A stretch of 64,000 nucleotides of DNA from CBDBCK01 sp965203345. Lineage in GTDB: Bacteria; Chloroflexota; Dehalococcoidia; Lucifugimonadales; Lucifugimonadaceae. The translations under genes and the position numbers were made by a program. The DNA lies in assembly GCA_965203345.1 (NCBI GenBank), contig CBDBCK010000027.1, positions 372,001 to 436,000 on the forward strand, written 5' to 3'. This document shows, one piece after another, positions 28,644 through 42,300 of the stretch. Position 1 is the stretch's first letter, and each line of letters opens with the position of its first letter. A model generated the notes under the pieces. The model saw only the letters and a list, made by a program, of their open reading frames with translations. It made no database searches and had not been told where the DNA came from.

Positions 28644-28985
28644 TACTGTCCGGTTCTACTGTTGCCGCACCTACGTTTACTTCACCGGTTGGTCTTTCAA
28701 GAGACGCGGAACTTTTGTTCACCCTGGTTGTGAACCTACGTTTACTTCACCGGTTGGTCTTTCAAGAGACGCGGAGCTTTCGTTCACCCTAACGTTTGGT
28801 TGTGACAGATGACGCTGACCAGACAAGTGCCATTTCGGATACAGTATTGATAACGGTTGAAGCTTCTACTCCTGCTGTGGTTGTGTCTTTCGTATCAGCT
28901 GATTAGTTGTGACAGAGGTATCGGATACAGGAAGGATCTTCTGTGGAGGTATTGGAAGGATCTTCTGTGCAGTTCTGGACGTGGC
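28546..28985 (+). other. Scrambled segment inside the PKD-Calx array
   Basis: Two partial direct duplications (TGTCATATTC at 28546 and 28605, offset 59; ACCTACGTTT at 28669 and 28734, offset 65), an extra AACGTTTG near 28790, and a jumble at 28900-28970 in which pieces of the Calx start are repeated and interleaved. None is a multiple of three. It resembles joined fragments of neighbouring units. Confidence 0.75.
28604..28792 (+). pseudogene. Giant protein, short fragment 4 (PKD end)
   Basis: Encodes SYSWVQASGEPVILSG to LFTLVV of a PKD domain. A 65-base partial duplication beginning at 28734 then shifts the frame, giving a short nonsense tail. Confidence 0.55.
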
Positions 28986-30315
28986 CCCCCGTCGTTCGGT
29001 GTCTGTAAATGTACTAGCGAGCGGTTTGGACGGAGCAACGGAAGATGACTACATTTTGTCGGACACTTCATTAACGTTTGGTCCTGATGAGAGTGAAGCA
29101 ACGCTTACTGTAACTGCAGTTGACGATTTGGTTGACGATGACGGGGAGAGCGTGTCTCTGGAGCTGATGATAGATCCTTCATCGTCCAATGTATCGTTGG
29201 GTTCTCTATCAACTGAGGCAGTGTTGATATTGGATGACGATGAAACAGTTAATGAACGCCCTGTGGCGGATGCTGGCCCTGACCAGACAGTGGCGGAAGG
29301 CGTGTTGGTGACGTTAGACGGTAGTGGCAGTACGGATCCTGAAGGCGGTGCCCTGTCATATTCCTGGGTTCAGGCTTCAGGTGAGACTGTAATACTGTCC
29401 GGTTCTACCTTTGCTCAACCTACGTTTACTTCACCGGTTGGTCTTTCAAGAGACGCGGAGCTTTCGTTCACCCTGGTTGTGACAGATGACGCTGACCAGA
29501 CAAGTGCGGTTTCGGATACAGTATTGATAACGGTTGAAGCTTCTACTCCTGCTGTGGTTGTGTCTTTCGTATCAGCTGATTACGAGGTATCGGAAGGTTC
29601 TTCTGTGCCAGTGGGTATAGTTCTGGATATAGTACCTCGTCGGACGGTATCGGTAAATGTACTAGCGAGCGGTTTGGACGGAGCAACTGAAGATGACTAC
29701 CGTTTGTCCTTCACTTCATTAACGTTTGGTCCTGAAGAGAGAGAAGCAACACTTGCTGTAACTGCAGTTGACGATTTGGTTGATGATGACGGGGAGAGGG
29801 TGTCTCTGGAGCTGATGATAGATCCTTCATCGTCCAATGTATCGTTGGGTTCTCTATCAACTGAGGAAGTGTTGATATTGGATGACGATGGAGCGGTTAA
29901 TGAACGCCCTGTGGCGGATGCTGGCCCTGACCAGACAGTGGCGGAAGGCGTGTTGGTGACGTTAGACGGTAGTGGTAGTACGGATCCTGAAGGCGGTGCA
30001 CTGTCATATTCGTGGGTTCAGGCTTCAGGTGAGACTGTGACACTGTCGGATTCTTCTATTGCTCAACCTACGTTTACTTCCCCGGTTGATCTTTCAAGAG
30101 ACGCGGAGCTTTTGTTCACCCTAGTTGTGACAGATGACGATGACCAGACAAGTGCCATTTCGGATACAGTATTGATAACGGTTGAAGCTGCTACTCCTAC
30201 TGTGGTTGTGTCTTTCGTATCAGCTGATTATCAGGTATTGGAAGGATCTTCTGTGGAGGTTCTCAGTTCTGGATATAGTACCTCGTCGGACGGTGTCTGT
30301 AAATGTACTAGCTAG
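28909..30315 (+). CDS. Giant protein, continuation fragment 5
   Basis: Homologous coding begins near 28970 (VLDVAPRRSVSVNV). Then come the rest of a Calx domain, PKD, Calx, PKD and the start of a Calx domain. Near 30262 two bases are missing (GGTTCTCAGTTCTGG for the usual GGTTCTTGCAGTTCTGG), so the frame runs into TAG 30313-30315. The residues before 28970 are not homologous to any module. Confidence 0.7.
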   Translation: MTEVSDTGRIFCGGIGRIFCAVLDVAPRRSVSVNVLASGLDGATEDDYILSDTSLTFGPDESEATLTVTAVDDLVDDDGESVSLELMIDPSSSNVSLGSLSTEAVLILDDDETVNERPVADAGPDQTVAEGVLVTLDGSGSTDPEGGALSYSWVQASGETVILSGSTFAQPTFTSPVGLSRDAELSFTLVVTDDADQTSAVSDTVLITVEASTPAVVVSFVSADYEVSEGSSVPVGIVLDIVPRRTVSVNVLASGLDGATEDDYRLSFTSLTFGPEEREATLAVTAVDDLVDDDGERVSLELMIDPSSSNVSLGSLSTEEVLILDDDGAVNERPVADAGPDQTVAEGVLVTLDGSGSTDPEGGALSYSWVQASGETVTLSDSSIAQPTFTSPVDLSRDAELLFTLVVTDDDDQTSAISDTVLITVEAATPTVVVSFVSADYQVLEGSSVEVLSSGYSTSSDGVCKCTS

Positions 30316-33300
30316 CGGTTTGGACGGAGCAACTGAAGCTGACTACCGTTTGTCTTTCACTTCATTCACCTTTGGTCCTGATGAGAGTGAAGCAACGCTT
30401 ACTGTAACTGCAGTTGACGATTTGGTTGATGATGACGGGGAGAGGGTGTCTCTGGAGCTGATGCTGGATTCTTCATCTTCCAATGTATCGTTGGGTTCTC
30501 TATCAACTGAGGCAGTGTTGATATTGGATGACGATGAAACAGTTAATGAACGCCCTGTGGCGGATGCTGGCCCTGACCAGACAGTGGCGGAAGGCGTGTT
30601 GGTGACGTTAGACGGTAGTGGTAGTACGGATCCTGAAGGCGGTGCCCTGTCATATTCCTGGGTTCAGACTTCAGGTGAGACTGTAATACTGTCCGGTTCT
30701 ACCTTTGCTCAACCTACGTTTAGTTCACCGGTTGGTCTTTCAAGAGACGCGGAGCTTTCGTTCACCTTGGTTGTGACAGATGACGCTGACCAGACAAGTG
30801 CGGTTTCGGATACAGTATTGATAACGGTTGAAGCTGCTACTCCTGCTGTGGTTGTGTCTTTCGTATCAGCTGATTATCAGGTATTGGAAGGATCTTCTGT
30901 GGAGGTTCTTGCAGTTCTGGATATAGTACCTCGTCGGACGGTATCGGTAAATGTACTAGCTAGCGGTTTGGACGGAGCAACTGAAGATGACTACCGTTTG
31001 TCCTTCACTTCATTAACGTTTGGTCCTGAAGAGAGTGAAGCAACACTTACTGTAACTGCAGTTGACGATTTGGTTGATGATGACGGGGAGAGCGTGTCTC
31101 TGGAACTGATGCTGGATTCTTCATCTTCCAATGTATCGTTGGGTTCTCTATCAACTGAGGCAGTGTTGATATTGGATGACGATGGAGCGGTTAATGAACG
31201 CCCTGTGGCGGATGCTGGCCCTGACCAGACAGTGGCGGAAGGCGTGTTGGTGACGTTAGACGGTAGTGGTAGTACGGATCCTGAAGGCGGTGCCCTGTCA
31301 TATTCCTGGGTTCAGGCTTCAGGTGAGACTGTAATACTGTCCGGTTCTACCGTTGCTCAACCTACGTTTACTTCACCGGTTGGTCTTTCAAGAGACGCGG
31401 AACTTTTGTTCACCCTGGTTGTGACAGATGACGCTGACCAGACAAGTGCCTCGGATACAGTATTGATAACAGTTGAAGCTTCTAGCCCTGCGGTGGTTGT
31501 GTCTTTCGTATCAGCTGATTACGAGGTATCGGAAGGTTCTTCTGTGCCAGTGGGTATAGTTCTGGATATAGTACCTCGTCGGACGGTGTCTGTAAATGTA
31601 CTAGCTAGCGGTTTGGACGGAGCAACTGAAGATGACTACATTTTGTCGGACACTTCATTAACGTTTGGTCCTGAAGAGAGAGAAGCAACACTTGCTGTAA
31701 CTGCAGTTGACGATCTGGTTGACGATGACGGGGAGAGCGTGTCTCTGGAACTGATGCTGGATTCTTCATCTTCCAATGTATCGTTGGGTTCTCTATCAAC
31801 TGAGGCAGTGTTGATATTGGATGACGATGGAGCAGTTAATGAACGCCCTGTGGCGGATGCTGGCCCTGACCAGACAGTGGCGGAAGGCGTGTTGGTGACG
31901 TTAGACGGTAGTGGTAGTACGGATCCTGAAGGCGGTGCCCTGTCATATTCGTGGGTTCAGGCTTCAGGTGAGACTGTAATACTGTCCGGTTCTACCGTTG
32001 CTCAACCTACGTTTACTTCACCGGTTGGTCTTTCAAGAGACGCGGAGCTTTCGTTCTCTCTAGTTGTGACAGATGACGCTGACCAGACAAGTGCGGTTTC
32101 GGATACAGTATTGATAACGGTTGAAGCTTCTAGCCCTGCGGTGGTTGTGTCTTTCGTGTCATCTGATTACGAGGTATCGGAAGGATCTTCCGTGGAGGTT
32201 CGTATAGTTCTGGACGTGGCCCCCCGTCGTTCGGTGTCTGTAAATGTACTAGCGAGCGGTTTGAGAGGAGCAACTGAAGCTGACTACCGTTTGTCCTTCA
32301 CTTCATTCACCTTTGGTCCTGATGAGAGTGAAGCAACGCTTACTGTAACTGCAGTTGACGATTTGGTTGATGATGACGGGGAGAGGGTGTCTCTGGAGCT
32401 GATGATAGATCCTTCATCGTCCAATGTATCGTTGGGATCTCCGTCAACTGAGGAAGTGTTGATATTGGATGACGATGGAGCAGTTAATGAACGCCCTGTT
32501 GCGGATGCTGGCCCTGACCAGACAGTGGCGGAAGGCGTGTTGGTGACGTTGGACGGTAGTGGTAGTACGGATCCTGAAGGCGGTGCCCTGTCATATTCCT
32601 GGGTTCAGGCTTCAGGTGAGACTGTAATACTGTCCGGTTCTACCGTTGCTCAACCTACGTTTAGTTCACCGGTTGATCTTTCAAGAGACGCGGAGCTTTC
32701 GTTCTCTCTAGTTGTGACAGATGACGCTGACCAGACAAGTGCCTCGGATACAGTATTGATAACAGTTGAAGCTTCTAGCCCTACTGTGGTTGTGTCTTTC
32801 GTATCAGCTGATTACGAGGTATCGGAAGGTTCTTCTGTGCCAGTGGGTATAGTTCTGGATATAGTACCTCGTCGGACGGTATCGGTAAATGTAATAGCTA
32901 GCGGTTTGGGCGGAGCCACGGAATCTGACTACCGTTTGTCCTTCACTTCATTCACCTTTGGTCCTGATGAAAGTGAAGCAACGCTGGATGTAACTGCAGT
33001 TGACGATCTGGTTGACGATGACGGGGAGAGGGTGTCTCTGGAACTGATGCTGGACTCTTCATCGTCCAATGTGAATGTGTCGTTGGGATCTCCGTCAACT
33101 GAGGAAGTATTGATACTGGATGATGACGGTCCAGTAGAACCACCCGTAGAACCCTTGGTGACTGTGTCATTCGGTGCCAGTGCCTACGAACTGTTGGAAG
33201 GTGGGACTGTTGCGTTATCAGTAACGTTGGATCGACCTTCCAGTGGCCGGTTGTCACTACCGATATTGAGTCGAGGTTCTGGCGTGTCTGTGGTGTCTGG

Positions 33301-36300
33301 TGTTCCTGAGACGTTAGAGTTTGCACCTGGTCAGACGATAGCGATTTTCACGTTGGATGGCTTGGAAGACTTTAACGCGGTTGACGAGAGCTTAACTCTG
33401 GAGTTTGGTCTTCTTCCTGTTGATGTTACTGCTGGCGAATTTACAGGTGCGGTAGTGTCAATAATGGATAACGACTCCATACTGGATGTGTGTTCCAGGA
33501 CTGAAGAAGTTCAGAATGCGATTATAAGTGCAGTTAATAGACTAGCTGGCGTTACGGTTGATAGTTGTACTGACGTTACCGGGGATCATCTGGGCCAAAT
33601 AGGGAGGTTATCTGTTAATAGGACAGATATTGTGACGCTGCAGCTTGGAGATTTTTCCGGGCTGGCTTCATTGCAGACACTTGAGATAAGGCGTAACCAG
33701 AATCTGGAGACCCTTCCTCAAGGACTGTTTGACGATCTGAATAACCTTGAGTTCCTTTTCCTGTCTAATAATGGTCTGACATCTTTGCCATCGGATGTGT
33801 TCACTGGTCTGGGCTCGCTTCGGGAACTTTTCCTGTCTAATAATGGTCTGACATCTTTGCCATCGGATGCTTTCACTGGTCTGGGAGAGCTTACCACCCT
33901 TGACCTGGGCAGTAATCCTCTGACATCTTTGCCATCGGATGTGTTCACTGGTCTGGGCTCGCTTCGGGTACTTCGCCTGGATAATAATTCTCTGACATCT
34001 TTGTCTTCGGATGTTTTCATTGGTCTGGGAGAGCTTACCACCCTTGACCTGTCTAATAATCGTCTGACTTCTTTGCCGCCTGGTGTGATATCACCTGAAC
34101 TGGAAGCGAGATTGACTTCCCTAATTCTGGGCCTCAACCCCTGGACTTCTCCCCTTTCTGTATCTGACGCGAGGGTGTCTGAGGCCGCTGGAGCTGTGTC
34201 CATAACCGTTAACCTCTTGGAAAACCTGGGTTACGACCTGACGTTGTCAGTATCTACGTCTGATGTTAGTGCGACTGCAGGTTCTGACTATGTTGGGATC
34301 TCAGAAGTGTTGCTTACACTAGGATCTGAAGATGCAGTAGCCGGCGCCATAGTAGGTACAGTGGATGTGAGTATATTGCCAGATTCTGTATTGGAAGGGG
34401 ATGAGACGTTTGAGCTGGTGTTCACAAACGTTCCTGTGATATATGATGAGCCCACGAATGAGCTTGTGCGGGAATTTAGATCTGCGGTGACTATATCTGC
34501 CCCTGCCCTTGTATCATTCGGTTCAGACAGTTACACAGTAGCGGAGGGTAGAACGATAGATGTGCCGGTATCTTTGAGTGCTGACCCTCTACGAACGGTA
34601 AAGATAACTGTATCAGTGGACAATACGAATGTGTCCTTGAGCAGTACTGAGTTGGTGTTCATTTCAGGGGATGTGCGTACTCAGTTAGTGACATTAACGG
34701 CTTCTTCAGTAGGCACAGCAACGTTGAGCTTTATTGACCTTCCTCCAGATATAATAGCCGGGACGCCATCTACTGCGGCTATAGACATTACCGCTAATGA
34801 ACGCCCTGTGGCGGATGCTGGTCCTGACCAGACAGTGGCGGAAGGCGTGTTGGTGACGTTGGACGGTAGCGGGAGTACGGATCCTGAAGGCGGTGCCCTG
34901 TCATATTCGTGGGTTCAGGCTTCAGGTGAGACTGTAACGCTGTCCGATTCTGCTGTTGCCCAACCTACGTTTACTTCACCGGTTGGTCTTTCAAGAGACG
35001 CGGAGTTTTCGTTCTCTCTAGTTGTGACAGATGGATTTGGGCAGACAAGTGCGGTTTCGGATGCAGTATTGATAACGGTTGAAGCTTCTAGCCCTGCGGT
35101 GGTTGTGTCTTTCGTATCATCTGATTACGAGGTATCGGAAGGTTCTTCTGTGCCAGTGGGTATAGTTCTGGATATAATACCTGGTCGTTCGGTGTCTGTA
35201 AATGTAATAGCTGGCGGTTTGGGAGGAGCAACTGAGGATGACTACCGTTTGTCCTTTACTTCATTCACCTTTGGTCCTGATGAGAGTGAAGCAACGCTTA
35301 CTGTAACTGCAGTTGACGATCTGGTTGATGAAGACGGGGAGAGGGTGTCTCTGGAGCTGATGCTGGACTCTTCATCTTCCAATGTGAATGTGTCGTTGGG
35401 ATCTCTATCAACTGAGGAAGTATTGATATTGGATGACGACTCCATACTGGATGTGTGTTCCAGGACTGAAGAAGTTCAGAATGCGATTATAGAGGCAGTT
35501 AATGGACTATCTGGCGTTACGGTTGATAGTTGTACTGACGTTACCGAGGATCATCTGGGCCAAATAGAGAGGTTATCTATTGAAGGGACAGATGTTGTGA
35601 CGCTGCAGCTTGGAGATTTTTCCGGGCTGACTTCGTTGCAGATACTTGAGATAAGGCGCAACCAGAATCTGACGACCCTTCCTTCGGGACTGTTTGCCGA
35701 TCTGGGTATGCTTCAGCACCTTTCCCTGCGTGATAATGGTCTGACATCTTTGCCATCGGATGTGTTCGCTGGTCTGGGCTCGCTTCGGGAACTTGACTTG
35801 GATAATAATGGTCTGACATCTTTGCCATCGGATGTGTTCGCTGGTCTGAATAACCTTAGGCGCCTTTTACTGGATAATAATGGTCTGGCATCTTTGCCAT
35901 CGGATGTATTCGCTGGTCTGAATAACCTTGATTTCCTTCAGCTGAATAATAATCGTCTGACTTCTTTGCCATCGGATGTGTTCGCTGGTCTGAATAACCT
36001 TGATTTCCTTCAGCTGAATAATAATCGTCTGACTTCTTTGCCGCCTGGTGTGATATCACCTGAACTGGAAGCGAGATTGACTTCCCTAATTCTGGGTCTC
36101 AACCCCTGGACTTCTCCCCTTTCTGTATCTGACGCGAGGGTGTCTGAGGCCGCTGGTGCTGTGTCCATAACCGTTAACCTCTTGGAAAACCTGGGTTACG
36201 ACCTGACGTTGTCAGTATCTACGTCTGATGTTAGTGCGACGGCAGGTTCTGACTATGTTGGGATCTCAGAAGTGTTGCTTACACTAGGATCTGAAGATGC

Positions 36301-39300
36301 AGTAGCCGGCGCCATAGTAGGTACAGTGGATGTGAGTATATTGCCAGATTCTGTATTGGAAGGGGATGAGACGTTTGAGCTGGTGTTCACAAACGTTCCT
36401 GTGATATATGATGAGTCCACGAATGAGCTTGTGCGGGAATTTAGATCTGCGGTGACTATATCTGACTCTGATACTGTCTTTGTATCATTCGGTTCAGACA
36501 GTTACACAGTAGCGGAGGGTAGAACGATAGATGTGCCGGTATCTTTGAGTGCTGACCCTCTACGAACGGTAAATATAACTGTATTAGTGGACAATACGAA
36601 TGTGTCCTTGAGCAGTACTGAGTTGGTGTTCATTTCAGGGGATGTGCGTACTCAGGTAGTGACATTAACGGCTTCTTCAGTAGGCACAGCAACGTTGAGC
36701 TTTATTGACCTTCCTCCAGATATAATAGCCGGGACGCCATCTACTGCGGTTATAGACATTACCGCTAATGAACGCCCTGTGGCGGATGCTGGTCCTGACC
36801 AGACAGTGGCGGAAGGCGTGTTGGTGACGTTGGACGGTAGTGGTAGTACGGATCCTGAAGGCGGTGCCCTGTCATATTCGTGGGTTCAGGCTTCAGGTGA
36901 GACTGTAACGCTGTCCGATTCTGCTGTTGCCCAACCTACGTTTACTTCACCGGTTGGTCTTTCAAGAGACGCGGAGCTTTCGTTCTCTCTAGTTGTGACA
37001 GATGGATTTGGGCAGACAAGTGCGGTTTCGGATGCAGTCTTGATAACGGTTGAAGCTTCTAGCCCTGCGGTGGTTGTGTCTTTCGTATCATCTGATTACG
37101 AGGTATCGGAAGGTTCTTCTGTGCCAGTGGGTATAGTTCTGGATATAGTACCTCGTCGGACGGTATCGGTAAATGTACTAGCTGGCGGTTTGGGAGGAGC
37201 AACTGAGGATGACTACCGTTTGTCCTTTACTTCATTCACCTTTGGTCCTGATGAGAGTGAAGCAACGCTTACTGTAACTGCAGTTGACGATCTGGTTGAT
37301 GAAGACGGGGAGAGGGTGTCTCTGGAGCTGATGCTGGACTCTTCATCTTCCAATGTGAATGTGTCGTTGGGTTCTCTATCAACTGAGGAAGTATTGATAT
37401 TGGATGACGACTCCATACTGGATGTGTGTTCCAGGACTGAAGAAGTTCAGAATGCGATTATAAGTGCAGTTAATGGACTATCTGGCGTTACGGTTGATAG
37501 TTGTACTGACGTTACCGGGGATCATCTGGGCCAAATAGAGAGGTTATCTATTGAAGGGACAGATGTTGTGACGCTGCAGTTTGGAGATTTTTCCGGGCTG
37601 ACTTCGTTGCAGATACTTCAGATAAGGCGCAACCAGAATCTGACGACCCTTCCTTCGGGACTGTTTGCCGATCTGGGTATGCTTGAGCACCTTTCCCTGC
37701 GTGATAATGGTCTGACATCTTTGCCATCGGATGTGTTCGCTGGTCTGAATAACCTTGGGCTCCTTTTCCTGGATAATAATGGTCTGACATCTTTGCCATC
37801 GGATGTATTCACTGGTCTGGGCTCGCTTCGGGAACTTTGGCTGGTTAATAATTCTCTGACATCTTTGCCATCGGATGTGTTCACTGGTCTGGGCTCGCTT
37901 CGGCTCCTTTTCCTGGATAATAATGGTCTGACATCTTTGCCGCCTGGTGTATTCACTGGTCTGGGCTCGCTTCGGTGGCTTCTCCTGAATAATAATCGTC
38001 TGACATCTTTGCCATCGGATGTGTTCACTGGTCTGGGCTCGCTTCGGATACTTCGCCTGCATAATAATGGTCTGACATCTTTGCCGCCTGGTGTGATATC
38101 ACCTGAACTGGAAGCGAGACTCACTAATCTAATGCTGGGTAACAATCCCTGGGCTTCTCCCCTTTCTGTATCTGACGCGAGGGTGTCTGAAGCCGCTGGT
38201 TCTGTGTCCATAACCGTTAACCTCTTGGAAAACCTGGGTTACGACCTGGCGTTGTCAATCTCCACGTCTGATGTTAGTGCGACGGCAGGTTCTGACTATG
38301 TTGCGTTGTCTAATGCGTTGCTGGCGATAGGCTCTGAAGATGCAATAGCCGGCGCAATAGTAGGCACAGTTGCTGTGTCTATATTGCCAGACTCTCTACC
38401 TGAAGGCGATGAGACGTTTGAGCTGGTGTTCACGAACGTTCCGTTAATTTATGATGGGTCTGGGCTTGTGCGCGAGTTTAGATCTGCGGTGACTATATCT
38501 GACCCTGCCCTTGTATCATTCGGTTCAGACAGTTACACAGTAGCGGAGGGTGGAACGATAGATGTGCCGGTATCTTTGAGTGCTGACCCTCTACGAACGG
38601 TAAAGATAACTGTATCAGTGGACAATACGAATGTGTCCTTGAGCAGTACTGAGTTGGTGTTCATTTCAGGGGATGTGCGTACTCAGTTAGTGACATTAAC
38701 GGCTTCTTCAGTAGGCACAGCAACGTTGAGCTTTATTGACCTTCCTCCAGATATAATAGCCGGGACGCCATCTACTGCGGCTATAGACATTACCGCCAAT
38801 GAACGCCCTGTGGCGGATGCTGGTCCTGACCAGACAGTGGCGGAAGGCGTGTTGGTGACGTTAGACGGTAGTGGTAGTACGGATCCTGAAGGCGGTGCCC
38901 TGTCATATTCGTGGGTTCAGGCTTCAGGTGAGACTGTAACGCTGTCCGATTCTACCGTTGCTCAACCTACGTTTACTTCCCCTGTTGATCTTTCAAGAGA
39001 CGCGGAGCTTTCGTTCTCTCTAGTTGTGACAGATGGATTTGGGCAGACAAGTGCGGTTTCGGATGCAGTATTGATAACAGTTGAAGCTTCTAATCCTTCT
39101 GTGTTTGTGTCTTTCGTATCAGATGATTACGAGGTATCGGAAGGTTCTTCCGTGGAAGTTCGTATAGTTCTGGATATAGTACCTCGTCGGACGGTATCGG
39201 TAAATGTACTAGCTAGCGGTTTGGGAGGAGCAACGGAAGATGACTACCGTTTGTCGGCCACTTCATTAACGTTTGGTCCTGATGAGAGCGAAGTAACGCT

Positions 39301-42300
39301 GGATGTAACTGCAGTTGACGATTTGGTTGACGATGACGGGGAGAGTGTGTCTCTGGAGCTGATGCTGGACTCTTCATCTTCCAATGTGAATGTGTCGTTG
39401 GGATCTCCGTCAACTGAGGAAGTATTGATACTGGATGACGATGAACCTGTGGTGACTGTGTCATTCGGTGCCAGTGCCTACGAACTGTTGGAAGGTGGGA
39501 CTGTTGAGTTATCAGTAACGTTGGATCGATCTTCCAGTGGCCGGTTGTCGCTACCGATATTGAGTGGAGGTTCTGGCGTGTCTGTGGTGTCTGGTGTTCC
39601 TGAGACGTTAGAGTTTGCACCTGGTCAGACGATAGCGATTTTCACGTTGGGTGGTTTGGAAGACTTTGACACGGTTGACGAGAGCTTAACTCTGGAGTTT
39701 GGTCTTCTTCCTGTTAATGTTACTGCTGGCGAATTTACAAGTGCGGTAGTGTCAATAATGGATAACGACTCCATATTGGGTGTGTGTTCCAGGACTGAAG
39801 AAGTTCAGAATGCGATTATAGAGGTAGTTAATGGACTAGCTGGCGTTACGGTTGAGAATTGTACTGAGGTTACAGGGGATCATCTGGGCCAAATAGGGTT
39901 TTTGTCTATTAGTAGGACAGATGTTGTGACGCTGCAGGTTGGAGATTTTTCCGGGCTGACTTCGTTGCAGACACTTGAGATAAGGCGTAACCAGAATCTG
40001 GAGACCCTTCCTCAAGGACTGTTTGCCGATCTGGGCTCACTTCGGGCATTTACCCTGCGTGAGAATGGTCTGACATCTTTGCCATCGGATGTGTTCGCTG
40101 GTCTGAATAACCTTGGGCTCTTTTTCCTGGATAATAATGCTCTGACATCTTTGCCATCGGATGTGTTCACTGGTCTGAATAACCTTGAGTCCCTTCAGCT
40201 GAATAATAATGGTCTGACATCTTTGCCATCGGATGTGTTCACTGGTCTGGGCTCACTTCGGTCACTTCGCCTGAATAATAATGGTCTGACTACTTTGCCA
40301 TCGGACGTGTTCACTGGTCTGGACTCGCTTGAGTTCCTTTTCCTGGATAATAATTCCCTGACATCTTTGCCGCCTGGTGTGATATCACCTGAACTGGAAG
40401 CGAGACTCAATATTCTAATGCTGGGTAACAATCCTTGGGCTTCTCCCCTTTCTGTATCTGACGCGAGGGTGTCTGAAGCCTCTGGTGCTGTGTCCATAAC
40501 CGTTAACCTCTTGGAAAACCTGGGTTACGACCTGGCGTTGTCAATCTCCACGTCTGATGTTAGTGCGACGGCAGGTTCTGACTATGTTGGGATCTCAGAA
40601 GTGTTGCTTACACTAGGATCTGAAGATGCAGTAACCGGCGCCATAGTAGGTACAGTGGATGTGAGTATATTGCCAGACTCTCTAGTGGAAGAGGATGAGA
40701 CGTTTGAGCTGGTGTTCATAAACGTTCCTGTGATATATGATGAGTCCACGAATGAGCTTGTGCGGGAATTTAGATCTACGGTGACTATATCTGACCCTGC
40801 CCTTGTATCATTCGGTTCAGACAGTTACACAGTAGCGGAGGGTGGAACGATAGATGTGCCGGTATCTTTGAGTGCTGACCCTCTACGAACGGTAAAGATA
40901 ACTGTATCAGTGGACAATACGAATGTGTCCTTGAGCAGTACTGAGTTGGTGTTCATTTCAGGGGATGTGCGTACTCAGTCAGTGACATTAACGGCTTCTT
41001 CAATAGGCACAGCAACGTTGAGCTTTATTGACCTTCCTCCAGATATAATAGCCGGGACGCCATCTACTGCGGCTATAGACATTACCGCTAATGAACGCCC
41101 TGTGGCGGATGCTGGTCCTGACCAGACAGTGGCGGAAGGCGTGTTAGTGACGTTGGACGGTAGTGGGAGTACGGATCCTGAAGGCACGGATCTGTCATAT
41201 TCGTGGGTTCAGGCTTCAGGTGAGACTGTAACGCTGTCCGATTCTACCGTTGCTCAACCTACGTTTACTTCACCGGTCGGTCTTTCAAGAGACGCGGAGT
41301 TTTCGTTCTCTCTAGTTGTGACAGATGGATTTGGGCAGACAAGTGCGGTTTCGGATACAGTATTGATAACAGTTGAAGCTTCTAATCCTTCTGTGGTTGT
41401 GTCTTTCGTATCAGATGATTACGAGGTATCGGAAGGTTCTTCCGTGGGGGTTCGTATAGTTCTGGACCTGGCCCCCCGTCGTTCGGTATCGGTAAATGTA
41501 CTAGCTAGCGGTTTGGGCGGAGCCACGGAAGATGACTACCGTTTGTCCTTTACTTCATTCACCTTTGGTCCTGATGAGAGCGAAGTAACGCTGGATGTAA
41601 CTGCAGTTGACGATTTGGTTGACGATGACGGGGAGAGGGTGTCTCTGGAGCTGATATCAATACTTTCTCTGCTGGACCCTTCATCTTTCAATGTGAATGT
41701 GTCGTTGGGATCTCCGTCAACTGAGGAAGTATTGATACTGGATGACGATGAACCTGTGGTGACTGTGTCATTCGGTGCCAGTGCCTACGAACTGTTGGAA
41801 GGTGGGACTGTTGCGTTATCAGTAACGTTGGATCGATCGTCCAGTGTCCGGTTGTCACTACCGATATTGAGTGGAGGTTCTGGCGTGTCTGTGGTGTCTG
41901 GTGTTCCTGAGACGTTAGAGTTTGCACCTGGTCAGACGATAGCGATTTTCACGTTGGATGGTTTGGAAGACTTTGACACGGTTGACGAGAGCTTAACTCT
42001 GGAGTTTGGTCTTCTTCCTGTTAATGTTCCTGCTGGAGAATTTCCAGGTGCGGTAGTGTCAATAATGGATAACGACTCCGTACTGGATGTGTGTTCCAGG
42101 ACTGAAGAAGTTCAGAATGCGATTATAGAGGCAGTTAATGGACTAACTGGCGTTACGGTTGAGAGTTGTACTGACGTTACCGAGGATCATCTGGGCCAAA
42201 TAGGGAGTTTGTCTATTGATGGGACAGAGGTTGTGACGCTGCAGTTTGGAGATTTTTCCGGGCTGACTTCGTTGCAGATACTTGAGATAAGGCGTAACCA

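Larger units (their letters stand above)
27147..33130 (+). repeat. Tandem PKD + Calx-beta array, nine 648-bp units
   Basis: Each unit encodes a PKD domain (NERPVADAGPDQTV, DGSGSTDPEG, YSWVQASGE, VVTDDADQTS) and one Calx-beta domain (VVVSFVSADYEVSEGSS to LDDD). Unit starts: 27147, 27794, 28443, 29251, 29899, 30545, 31193, 31838, 32486. Spacing is 645-649 except for the 808-base unit at 28443, which holds inserted, partly duplicated sequence. Confidence 0.88.
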
